Assembly: GCF_006494775.1 (NCBI RefSeq)
Contig: NZ_CP041146.1
Span: forward strand, 3,410,001 to 3,474,000
Length of the DNA stretch: 64,000 bases
Direction: 5' to 3'
DNA from: Nocardioides humi
GTDB lineage: Bacteria > Actinomycetota > Actinomycetes > Propionibacteriales > Nocardioidaceae
The notes beneath the pieces were generated by a model. It saw only the letters and a list, made by a program, of their open reading frames with translations. It was not told the origin of the DNA and made no database searches. Position 1 is the stretch's first letter; each line of letters starts with the position of its first letter. Below are positions 1 through 7,950 of the stretch, in pieces. Both the position numbers and the translations under genes were made by a program.

Positions 1-93
1 CCGGGGTCGTCCACCGTGGTCATCACCGGGTGCTACCCCGAACGCCTCGTGCTCAGCCTCGTGCGCAGCCTCCGCGCCGGACGCCGAGTGTGA
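1..93 (+). CDS. C-terminal end of an unidentified protein (partial)
   Basis: The first frame is open from the window edge to a TGA at 91-93 and gives 30 residues ending in LRAGRRV. The piece is too short to assign to a family. It could be the end of a membrane or DUF58-like protein, but that is a guess. It is separated from the siderophore operon by an intergenic region with an iron box, so it is probably not part of that operon. Confidence 0.4.
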   Translation, partial: PGSSTVVITGCYPERLVLSLVRSLRAGRRV

Positions 94-139
94 GCGTCTC
101 CATAGTGGACAGGGTGGACAGCACCCCGCGCCGTGGTCA

Positions 140-158
140 TAAGGTTAGGCGTTCCTAA
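140..158. promoter_or_regulatory. IdeR/DmdR-type iron box
   Basis: The 19 bases TAAGGTTAGGCGTTCCTAA match the actinobacterial IdeR/DmdR1 iron-box consensus (TTAGGTTAGGCTAACCTAA, from memory) at 15 of 19 positions. The box lies 31 bp upstream of the first siderophore gene, where an iron-loaded repressor would block transcription. It probably controls the whole operon down to about 27.4 kb, because most downstream genes overlap or abut. The match is seen directly; repression is inferred. Confidence 0.8.
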
Positions 159-189
159 GTAAGGCCATCCAAACTATCGGGAGTTGACC

Positions 190-879
190 ATGGCTGCCCA
201 GCGATCCCTGCCTGCCATCGGCGGATACCGGCTCGACCCGGACACCGCGGCGGACGCCAACCGGACGGACTGGACGGTCGACCCCGCACGGGCGGTGCTG
301 CTGGTGCACGACATGCAGCGGTACTTCGTCGACGCCTTCGACCGCACCGACCCGGCCGCCCAGATCAATGTCGCCGTCGCGACCATCGGCCGCCTGGCGA
401 GCCAGGCCCGCGCGCTCGGCATCCCGGTCGTCTACACCGCGCAGCCGCCGGACCAGAGCCCGGGCGACCGTGGTCTGCTGTCGGACTTCTGGGGCCACGG
501 CCTCACCGACGACGGCCGTCAGGCGATCATCCCCGAGCTCGGCCCGCAGCCCGGCGACATCGAGCTCACCAAGTGGCGCTACAGCGCGTTCACCCGCACC
601 GACCTGCGCGAGCGGATGCGCGCCCGGCGCCGCGACCAGCTCGTGATCACCGGCGTCTACGCGCACATCGGCTGCCTGACCACCGCGATCGTCGCGTTCA
701 TGGACGACGTGCAGGTCTTCCTGGTGCCCGACGCGATGGCGGACTTCAGCCATGACGAGCACGTCTCCGCCCTCGAGTACGGCGCCACCCGCTGCGCCAA
801 CGTCAAGCGCGCCGACCTGGTGAGCGCCGAGCTGGCGGCCGCCGAGCTCGGCGCGCCCGAGGTGATCGGCAGTCGATGA
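190..879 (+). CDS. dhbB: Isochorismatase (2,3-dihydro-2,3-dihydroxybenzoate synthase), stand-alone
   Basis: This 229-aa cytoplasmic enzyme should hydrolyse isochorismate to 2,3-dihydro-2,3-dihydroxybenzoate and pyruvate in catechol siderophore synthesis. The isochorismatase-fold residues are visible: Asp41 in LLVHDMQ, Lys128 in ELTKWR and Cys162 in YAHIGC. ATG at 190 is preferred over an in-frame TTG at 184 because GGGAG at 179-183 sits 6 nt before the ATG. E. coli EntB carries a C-terminal aryl carrier domain, but this protein ends after the hydrolase fold. The carrier is a separate gene at 6646. It overlaps dhbA by 4 bp. Confidence 0.92.
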   Translation: MAAQRSLPAIGGYRLDPDTAADANRTDWTVDPARAVLLVHDMQRYFVDAFDRTDPAAQINVAVATIGRLASQARALGIPVVYTAQPPDQSPGDRGLLSDFWGHGLTDDGRQAIIPELGPQPGDIELTKWRYSAFTRTDLRERMRARRRDQLVITGVYAHIGCLTTAIVAFMDDVQVFLVPDAMADFSHDEHVSALEYGATRCANVKRADLVSAELAAAELGAPEVIGSR

Positions 880-1664
880 CCACGACAGCTGCGCGGCAGC
901 CGGGGACCGTCGTGGTCACCGGCGCCGCAGGCGGGATCGGGCGCGCCGTCGTGGAGCGACTGGCGGCGGCCGGGCACCGCGTCCTCGCCCTCGACGTGGC
1001 CGACGAGCCGCGCGACCGCCCGACCGACCCTGTGTCCGGTGACGCCGTCCGCCGGCACCGCCTCGACGTCACCGACGAGGCGGCGCTGGAGGCGCTCCCG
1101 GACCTGGTCGGCGCCGAGCAGGTGCAGGCCCTGGTCAACACGGCCGGGGTGCTGCGCGCGGGCCCGGTGGCGACGACCACCGCCGCGGACTGGGACCTCC
1201 AGCTCGCCGTGAACGCCCGCGGTGTCTTCCTCGCGACGCGCGCGGTGACCGCGCTGATGGTCGAGCAGCTGGACCGCGATCCCCACAACCGGCGCTCGGT
1301 GGTGACGGTCGGGTCCAACGCCGGCGGCGTGCCGCGGGCGCAGATGGCGGCGTACGCCGCGTCCAAGGCGGCCGCGTCGGCGTTCACCCGCTCGGTGGGC
1401 CTGGAGCTCGCGGAGCACGGCATCCGTGCCAACGTGGTCGCCCCGGGCACCACCCGGACCCCGATGCTGCAGGAGCTGGGCGGCGCCGAGTTCGAGGGCC
1501 GGGCGATCGCGGGCGACCCGGACGCCCACCGCACGGGCATCCCGCTCGGGCGCGTCGCCGAGCCCGACGACATCGCCGGTGTCGTGGCCTTCCTCGTCTC
1601 CGACGCGGCCCGGCACCTGACCCTCCAGGAAATCGTCGTCGACGGCGGCGCGTCCCAGCGCTGA
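876..1664 (+). CDS. dhbA: 2,3-dihydro-2,3-dihydroxybenzoate dehydrogenase (SDR)
   Basis: This 262-aa short-chain dehydrogenase should oxidise 2,3-dihydro-DHB to 2,3-dihydroxybenzoate with NAD+. The N-terminal Rossmann motif VTGAAGGIGRAV is followed by the catalytic YAASK (Tyr-x3-Lys) and the SDR C-terminal segment ending VVDGGAS. The ATG overlaps the dhbB stop codon. The assignment within the large SDR family rests on context: isochorismatase before it, isochorismate synthase after it. Confidence 0.92.
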   Translation: MTTTAARQPGTVVVTGAAGGIGRAVVERLAAAGHRVLALDVADEPRDRPTDPVSGDAVRRHRLDVTDEAALEALPDLVGAEQVQALVNTAGVLRAGPVATTTAADWDLQLAVNARGVFLATRAVTALMVEQLDRDPHNRRSVVTVGSNAGGVPRAQMAAYAASKAAASAFTRSVGLELAEHGIRANVVAPGTTRTPMLQELGGAEFEGRAIAGDPDAHRTGIPLGRVAEPDDIAGVVAFLVSDAARHLTLQEIVVDGGASQR

Positions 1665-1688
1665 CCCCGCGACCTGACAGGAGCACCC

Positions 1689-2894
1689 ATGAACTCCCCC
1701 ACCGACGTCCTCGCCGCGGCCACGGACACCCGCCCGGCAGCCGGTACGACGACCGCTCCCGACTTCACCTTCGCCGCCGGCGCCTACACCCTCACCTGCC
1801 GGGGGAGCCGCCGCACGATCACGACGCCCGCCGCCGACCGCGGGGCGCTGCTCGCCGAGGTCGAGGCGGCGATGCTCACCGAGCGCGAGAGCGGGCACCC
1901 CCATCCGCTGGTCGTCGGCGCGATCCCGTTCGACCCCCGGCGGCCCAGCCGGCTGCTCGTGCCGGAGCACACCACCTGGGAGGTCGCGGAGGGGGATCCG
2001 GTCGCCCCGGATCCCGGCGCCTCCGCGGCCGAGCTCGTCGACAACACGGCGGCGGGCTACCGCGCCGCGGTCGCCGAGGCGCTGGCCCGGATCGAGCAGG
2101 GCCTGGTCGACAAGGTGGTGCTGGCCCGCACGGTCGACGCCCTCCTCCCGACCGGGTACGACGTCGGGCGGGTCTGGGCCCGGCTGCGCGCCGCCAACCG
2201 CGACGGCTTCACCTACGGCGTCCGGCTGGCCGACGGCGACCACCTCGTCGGCGCCTCGCCGGAGCTGGTGGCCGGCACCCAGGGCGACCGGTTCCGCTCG
2301 CACCCGCTGGCCGGCTCCGCGCCGCGCGGCGCCACCGCCGCCGAGGACGAGCGGATCACCGCCGCGCTGCTCGCCTCGGAGAAGGACCGGGTCGAGCACG
2401 CGGTGCTGGTCGACGAGGTCGCCGCGAACCTGGCGGCCGTCGCCGACGAGATCAGGCTGCCGGACGGCCCGCGGCCCTTCGCGACCGCCCGGATGTGGCA
2501 CCTCGGCACGGAGATCGCCGCCCGCCTGCACCCCGGCGTCGGCTCGCTCGAGGCGGCGCTGGCGCTGCACCCGACCGCCGCGGTCTGCGGCCGCCCGACC
2601 GAGGCGGCGGCCGCGCTGATCGGCGCGCTGGAGCCCGAGGAGCGCGGCTTCTACGCCGGCCTGATCGGCTGGACCGACGGCCACGGCAACGGCACCTGGG
2701 CGCTCGCGCTGCGCTGCGCGCAGATCGGCGGCGACCGGGCCCGGATGTACGCCGGCGCGGGCATCGTCGCCGGATCGGACCCCGACGCCGAGCTGGCCGA
2801 GACCACGGCCAAGCTGCGCACCATGGCCGACGCGCTCGGCCTGGCCACCGGCAAGCGCGACCAGAGCGACCAGAGCACGGAGCCGGTCCGGTGA
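1689..2894 (+). CDS. dhbC: Isochorismate synthase
   Basis: This 401-aa member of the chorismate-binding (EntC/MenF/PabB) family should convert chorismate to isochorismate, the first committed step to DHB. Family segments visible in the C-terminal half include LVDKVVLART, SPELVAGTQG, LHPTAAVCGRPT and YAGLIGW. The start follows a CAGGAG ribosome site at 1678-1683. The end overlaps the GTG of dhbE (GTGA). MenF or a salicylate-type synthase are alternatives by sequence, but dhbB, dhbA and dhbE alongside settle the role. Confidence 0.92.
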   Translation: MNSPTDVLAAATDTRPAAGTTTAPDFTFAAGAYTLTCRGSRRTITTPAADRGALLAEVEAAMLTERESGHPHPLVVGAIPFDPRRPSRLLVPEHTTWEVAEGDPVAPDPGASAAELVDNTAAGYRAAVAEALARIEQGLVDKVVLARTVDALLPTGYDVGRVWARLRAANRDGFTYGVRLADGDHLVGASPELVAGTQGDRFRSHPLAGSAPRGATAAEDERITAALLASEKDRVEHAVLVDEVAANLAAVADEIRLPDGPRPFATARMWHLGTEIAARLHPGVGSLEAALALHPTAAVCGRPTEAAAALIGALEPEERGFYAGLIGWTDGHGNGTWALALRCAQIGGDRARMYAGAGIVAGSDPDAELAETTAKLRTMADALGLATGKRDQSDQSTEPVR

Positions 2895-4459
2895 CCGCCG
2901 CCGTGACCACCGTGCCCGACGTGGTCCCCTACCCGGACGACGTGGTCGAGCGCTATCTCGCCGCCGGCGTGTGGGGGGCGGACCGGCTGGAGGACCTGCT
3001 CCACCACGCCGTCGCCCGCTGGCCGGAGCGCACCGCGGTCGTCGACGGCGAGCGGCGGTGGACCTACGCCGAGCTGGCGGCGGCGATCGAGCGGACCCGC
3101 GGGGTGCTGGCCGCGCAGGGCGTCGTACCCGGCGACGCGGTCGTGCTGCAGCTGCCCAACGGCGCGGACTTCCTGGCCGCGACCTACGCCCTGTTCGGCC
3201 TCGGCGCGCGCCCCGTCTTCGCGCTGCCCGCGCACCGCGAGACCGAGCTGGCGCACCTGGTGCGCGGCAGCCGCGCCCGCTTCCACCTCACGACGGTGCC
3301 GCTGGCCGGCGTCGGCTCGACCGCGCTGGAGCCGGCGGGACCGGAGCCGGCGGACGTCGTACCGGCGGCGGACGGCGGGGCCGAGGACGTCGCCTTCCTC
3401 CAGCTCTCCGGCGGCACGACCGGCCTGCCGAAGCTGATCCCGCGCACCCACCGCGACTACGCCTACTCCTTCCTGCGCAGCGCCGAGCTGTGCCGGGTCG
3501 ACGAGTCGACCGTCTTCCTCGCGGTGCTGCCGATGTCGCACAACTTCACGATGAGCTCGCCGGGCTTCCTCGCGGTCCTCTCGCTCGGCGGCACCGTCGT
3601 GACGACGACCGACCCCAGCCCGAGCGCGGTGTTCGACCTGGTCGCCCGGCACCGGGTGACGATGGTCGCGGCCGTGCCCCCGCTGGCGCAGCTGTGGCTC
3701 GACTCGCCCGCGCGCGAGGCGGCCGACCTGACCAGCCTCGACGTGCTGCTCGTCGGCGGCGCCCGCTTCGCGCAGGCCACCGCCGAGCGGGTGCGGCCCG
3801 AGCTGGGCTGCGACCTGCAGCAGGTCTACGGCATGGCCGAGGGCCTGGTCTGCTACACCCGCCGCGAGGATCCGTACGACGTCGTGGTCGGCAGCCAGGG
3901 CCGGCCGATGTCCGACCTGGACGAGGTCCGCGTCGTCGACGACGAGGACCGGCCGCTGCCGCCCGGCACGCCCGGGCACCTGCTGGTGCGCGGCCCGTAC
4001 ACGATCCGCGGCTACTTCGCGGCGCCCGGGCACAATGCGGCGTCCTTCACCGACGACGGCTTCTACCGCACCGGCGACGTGGTCCGGGCCGACGAGGCCG
4101 GCAACCTCACGGTGGTCGGGCGCGGCAAGGAGCAGATCAACCGCGGCGGCGAGAAGGTCGCGCCCGCCGAGGTGGAGGGCCTGCTGCTGGTGCTCGACGC
4201 GATCCACGACGTGTGCGTGGTCGGTGTGCCCGACGACGTGCTGGGTGAGCGGGTCGAGGCGTACGTCGTCGCGCACCCGGGCCGTGCCGGCGAGCTGACC
4301 ACCCCGGCCCTGCGGCGCCACCTGCGCGGCCGGGTCGCCGACTACAAGATCCCCGAACGATTCCATCTCGTCGACCACCTCCCCGGCACCGGTGTCGGGA
4401 AGGTCAGCCGCCGTGGCGTGGCCGCGAGGTACTTCCAGCCGGCCGACGGCGAAAGGTAG
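2891..4459 (+). CDS. dhbE: 2,3-dihydroxybenzoate-AMP ligase
   Basis: This 522-aa adenylation enzyme should activate 2,3-DHB with ATP and load it on the aryl carrier protein at 6646. Visible core motifs are A3 (LSGGTTGLPK), A5 (VYGMAEG), A8 (GRGKEQINRGGEKV) and the A10 lysine (GVGKVSRR). The frame is open far upstream. GTG at 2891 is chosen because it overlaps the dhbC stop and gives the usual EntE length of about 520-540 aa. Salicylate is an alternative substrate, but the full dhbABC set favours DHB. Confidence 0.9.
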   Translation: MTAAVTTVPDVVPYPDDVVERYLAAGVWGADRLEDLLHHAVARWPERTAVVDGERRWTYAELAAAIERTRGVLAAQGVVPGDAVVLQLPNGADFLAATYALFGLGARPVFALPAHRETELAHLVRGSRARFHLTTVPLAGVGSTALEPAGPEPADVVPAADGGAEDVAFLQLSGGTTGLPKLIPRTHRDYAYSFLRSAELCRVDESTVFLAVLPMSHNFTMSSPGFLAVLSLGGTVVTTTDPSPSAVFDLVARHRVTMVAAVPPLAQLWLDSPAREAADLTSLDVLLVGGARFAQATAERVRPELGCDLQQVYGMAEGLVCYTRREDPYDVVVGSQGRPMSDLDEVRVVDDEDRPLPPGTPGHLLVRGPYTIRGYFAAPGHNAASFTDDGFYRTGDVVRADEAGNLTVVGRGKEQINRGGEKVAPAEVEGLLLVLDAIHDVCVVGVPDDVLGERVEAYVVAHPGRAGELTTPALRRHLRGRVADYKIPERFHLVDHLPGTGVGKVSRRGVAARYFQPADGER

Positions 4460-4466
4460 GACTCCC

Positions 4467-5807
4467 GTGTCCCTCATCGATGTCACGCGCCCCGACGCGC
4501 GCAGCTCCCGGCCGTCCGCAGGCGACCACGAGCAGGTCGACGTCCTCGGCATCGGCTTCGGCCCGTCCAACATGGCGCTGGCCGTGGCCCTCGACGAGCT
4601 GCCCGACGGGGAGCGCCCGACGGCGGTCTTCCTCGAGAGGCAGCCGACCTCGGCCTGGCACCGGCACATGCTCTTCGAGGACGCGAGCATGCAGGTCGCC
4701 TTCGCCAAGGACCTGGTGACCTTCCGCAACCCGCAGAGCCGGTTCAGCTTCCTGCAGTACCTCGTCGACCACGACCGGATCGCCGACTTCTTCAACCGCG
4801 GCTCGATGCTGCCGCTGCGCACCGAGTTCTCGGCCTACCTGCAGTGGGCGGCCGCGCAGCTCGACGACTACGTCCGCTACGACAGCACCGTCGTCGGCAT
4901 CGAGCCGCTCGAGGACGACGGCGTGGTCACCGGATTCCGGGTCGACGCCGAGGTCCGCGGCGTCCGGCAGCAGTACGTCGCCCGCGACGTCGTGCTCGCC
5001 GCCGGGCTCCAGCCGCAGCTGCCCGCCGGCGCCGAGCCGGGGCCGCGGGTCTGGCACACCGCGGAGTTCCTGGCCCGGGTGGCCGAGCTGCCGGCCGAGG
5101 GCGTCACCGAGCTGGCCGTCGTCGGCGGCGGGCAGAGCGCGGCCGAGGCGGTGCTCTACCTGCACGCGGCGTACCCCGGCGCCACCATCCACTGCGTCCA
5201 CTCCGGCTACGGCTACGTCACCTCCGACATGACCCCCTACGCCAACCGGATCTTCGACCCCTCCGCCGTGGACGACTACTTCTTCGCCCCGGCCGAGAAC
5301 CGCCGCGAGCTGTTCGAGCGCCACCACACCACCAACTACTCGGCGGTGAACCCGAACACGATCGACCGGATCTTCGACGCCGACTACGCCGACCGGTGCG
5401 CCGGCCGGCAGCGGCTGGTCTGGCACAAGGCGTCCCGGCTCACCGAGCTCCGCGCCGACCGCGACGGCGTCGACCTCGGCATCTCGAGCCTGCTCACCGG
5501 CGGCGACGTGTCCGTCCGCGTGGACGCCGTGGTCTGCGGCACCGGCTACCGCGCGCTCGACCCGAGCACCCTGGTCGCCGGCCACGAGCGGCTGCTGGTG
5601 CGCGACGAGGACGGGCGGCCGCTGGCGAACCGCGACTACTCCGCGGTGCTCGCGCCCGAGTCGCGCGCGCGGCTGTTCCTGGTCGGCCAGACCAACCACA
5701 CCCACGGCATCTCCTCGACCCTGCTGTCCAATGTCGCGGTCCGCGCCGGCGAGCTGGCCGACACGATCCGCGAGGCGGCCACGGTGCGCACGGGCGGCGC
5801 GGGATGA
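4467..5807 (+). CDS. L-ornithine N5-monooxygenase (SidA/PvdA/IucD family)
   Basis: This 446-aa flavin-dependent N-hydroxylase should convert L-ornithine to N5-hydroxyornithine using FAD and NADPH. It shows the FAD motif GIGFGPSNMALA near the N terminus, the NADPH motif VVGGGQSAAEAVLYL near the middle and the family ATGY-like segment VVCGTGYRAL. GTG at 4467 follows AGGTAGGA at 4454-4461. Lysine is possible from sequence alone. Ornithine is preferred because the adenylation domain of the NRPS at 18914 carries a hydroxyornithine-type code. No formyl- or acetyltransferase partner is present, which suggests cyclic or unacylated hydroxyornithine. Confidence 0.88.
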   Translation: MSLIDVTRPDARSSRPSAGDHEQVDVLGIGFGPSNMALAVALDELPDGERPTAVFLERQPTSAWHRHMLFEDASMQVAFAKDLVTFRNPQSRFSFLQYLVDHDRIADFFNRGSMLPLRTEFSAYLQWAAAQLDDYVRYDSTVVGIEPLEDDGVVTGFRVDAEVRGVRQQYVARDVVLAAGLQPQLPAGAEPGPRVWHTAEFLARVAELPAEGVTELAVVGGGQSAAEAVLYLHAAYPGATIHCVHSGYGYVTSDMTPYANRIFDPSAVDDYFFAPAENRRELFERHHTTNYSAVNPNTIDRIFDADYADRCAGRQRLVWHKASRLTELRADRDGVDLGISSLLTGGDVSVRVDAVVCGTGYRALDPSTLVAGHERLLVRDEDGRPLANRDYSAVLAPESRARLFLVGQTNHTHGISSTLLSNVAVRAGELADTIREAATVRTGGAG

Positions 5808-6649
5808 GTGCGATCGAGGCCGAGGACCTCCGGGCGTCGTACGGCGACGGGGCGGACGCCGAGGTGCTCAAGGGAATCAGCACGTCGATCCCGCGCGGGC
5901 GGCTGACGGTGATCGTCGGGCCGAACGGCTCCGGCAAGTCGACCCTGCTGATGACGCTGGCCCGGATCATGGCGCCCAGCGGCGGCGTGGTGCGGGTCGA
6001 GGGCCGCGACAGCGCGGGCCTGCGCGGCCGCGAGCTGGCCCGGCTGCTGGCGCTGCTGCCGCAGGAGGCCACCGCGCCCGAGGGCATCCGGGTCTGGGAG
6101 CTGGTCAGCCGCGGCCGGCATCCGCACCGCGGGTTCTGGCAGCCGCTCGGCGCCGAGGACCACCGCGCCGTCGAGGAGGCGCTGGAGCTGACCGGCTGCC
6201 GTGAGCTCGCGCAGCGCCGGATGGTCGAGCTGTCCGGCGGTCAGCGGCAGCGGGTGTGGATCGCCCTGGCCCTCGCCCAGCGCTCGCCGGTCCTGCTGCT
6301 CGACGAGCCGACCGCGCACCTGGACCTCTCGCACGCCCTCGACGTGCTCGACATCGGCGTCCGGCTCACCGCCGCCGGCAAGACCGTGGTCACCGTGCTG
6401 CACGACCTCAACCTCGCCGCGCGCTACGCCGACCGGATCATCGTCGTCGACGGCGGGCAGGTCGTCGGCGCCGGAGCGCCGACCGAGGTGATCACGCCGG
6501 AGCTGGTGGGCGAGGTGTTCGGCGTCGCGGCGCTCGTCGTACCGGACCCGGAGACGGGCTCGCCGCTCGTTGTCCCGCGCGCCCAGCACGGCCCGGCCGC
6601 CGTCCGCGCCGCCGTGGAGGCCGCGACCGACATCGGAGGTGCTGCGTGA
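5804..6649 (+). CDS. Ferric-siderophore ABC transporter ATPase (FepC type)
   Basis: This 281-aa protein has Walker A (GPNGSGKST), the signature LSGGQRQR, Walker B (VLLLDEPT) and the switch VLHDLN, as in FepC/FhuC ATPases. It should power ferric-siderophore import with the FecCD permeases at 25291 and 26349 and the binding protein at 6888. The ATG overlaps the hydroxylase stop codon by 4 bp. A C-terminal extension of about 20 residues (Ala/Val-rich) follows the usual domain. Confidence 0.93.
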   Translation: MSAIEAEDLRASYGDGADAEVLKGISTSIPRGRLTVIVGPNGSGKSTLLMTLARIMAPSGGVVRVEGRDSAGLRGRELARLLALLPQEATAPEGIRVWELVSRGRHPHRGFWQPLGAEDHRAVEEALELTGCRELAQRRMVELSGGQRQRVWIALALAQRSPVLLLDEPTAHLDLSHALDVLDIGVRLTAAGKTVVTVLHDLNLAARYADRIIVVDGGQVVGAGAPTEVITPELVGEVFGVAALVVPDPETGSPLVVPRAQHGPAAVRAAVEAATDIGGAA

Positions 6650-6891
6650 GCACGACCCTCACCGCGGACGGCGTGCTGGCGGACCTCGCCGCCGCCGCGC
6701 GTCTCGAGATCCACGAGATCGACGGGGAGGACACCCTCTTCGACCTCGGCATCGACTCGGTCCGGCTGATGGCCCTGGTGGAGCGCTGGCGTGGGGCCGG
6801 CGCGGACATCGAGTTCAGCGAGCTCGCCGAGAACCCCACCGTCGCCGGCGTCCAGCGCCGGCTGATCCCGAGAATCAAGGAGACACGATGA
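6646..6891 (+). CDS. Stand-alone aryl carrier protein
   Basis: This 81-aa carrier has the phosphopantetheine site in FDLGIDSVRLMAL, the modified serine being in IDS. It should carry the DHB acyl group from DhbE to the first condensation domain at 7951. GGAGGT at 6635-6640 lies 5 nt before the GTG, which overlaps the ATPase stop. In many clusters this domain is fused to the C terminus of isochorismatase; here it is separate and lies six genes downstream of it. Confidence 0.88.
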   Translation: MSTTLTADGVLADLAAAARLEIHEIDGEDTLFDLGIDSVRLMALVERWRGAGADIEFSELAENPTVAGVQRRLIPRIKETR

Positions 6892-7948
6892 CCCCGACCA
6901 CCCACGCGCGCGTCCGCCGCCGAGGACCGTTCGTCGCCACCGGTGCTGCACTGGCCGCCGCCGCGCTGGCCTCGACCCTGCTGGCCGGCTGCGGCACCGA
7001 GGACGACGCCGACGCCGCCGTACCCGAGATCGCCCCGGCGGCGAAGTGTGACGCCGACGTCGTCGTGGCCGAGGGCGAGGGGACCCGCACCGTCGCCACC
7101 GCGTTCGGCGACGTCGAGATCCCCGCCGACCCGCAGCGGGTGGTGGCGCTCGAGGGCGGCGCCGGCCCGGCGCTCGAGTCGGGCGTGGTGCCGGTCGGCA
7201 TCGCCGACGACTACGCCGAGTCCTACCTGCCCGGGGAGTACGACCAGGTCAAGGACCTGCCGCTCGTGCTCACCCCGACGGCTGGGACTTCGACAAGCTC
7301 GCCTCGCTCGAGCCCGACCTGATGATCGGCTTCGTCCGCGGCGGCACCGAGGAGGAGCTCAGCCAGGACAAGGTGCGCGAGTGGAAGCGGCTCAGCAAGC
7401 TCGCGCCGACCGTGCTGATCCGGTCCAACGGCTCGGGCCAGACCAAGGACGTCAGCTGCGCGCTGCAGGTCGCGCTCGGCCACGCCGACGACGCGGACGC
7501 CGCGAAGCAGGCCTACGAGGACAAGGCCGCCGAGATCCGCGAGAAGTACGCCGACGTGCTCGCCGAGAACACCTTCGTGGCGCTCGACGCCTACGAGGAC
7601 GAGGTCTCGGTCTTCTCGCCGATCTCCTGGATCGGCGACGTGCTCGCCGACGCCGGAGCGACCCCGCTCCCGCTGGTCGCCGACGAGACCACCGAGAACG
7701 CCGCCTTCCTCTCCACCGAGGAGCTGCGCCAGGTCGACGACGCCACCGTCGTCCTCTACTCCGAGACCGTCGACGGCGAGCTCGACCTGGGGGCGGTCGA
7801 CCTGCAGAAGGCGCCGACGTACGCCGAGCTGACCGCGGTGAAGGCCGGCCACGCGTACGGCGTGCCGTACTTCTTCGCCGACCGCTACGCCACCGGCCTG
7901 GAGACCCTGCAGGCGCTCGAGGAGATCCTGCAGGACCTGCAGGGCTGA
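6888..7948 (+). CDS. Siderophore-binding lipoprotein of the ABC importer (frameshifted in this sequence)
   Basis: The protein begins with a lipoprotein signal ending LLAGC and continues as a periplasmic-binding-protein-2 (FepB/FhuD) family member. The frame breaks at the C run 7273-7276. Restoring one C joins LPLVLTP to DGWDFDKLASLEPDL and gives 353 aa. It should bind the ferric siderophore outside the membrane and deliver it to the permeases at 25291 and 26349. The 4-bp overlap with the carrier protein supports one operon. The break may be a sequence error (see findings). Confidence 0.85.
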
Positions 7949-7950
7949 CC

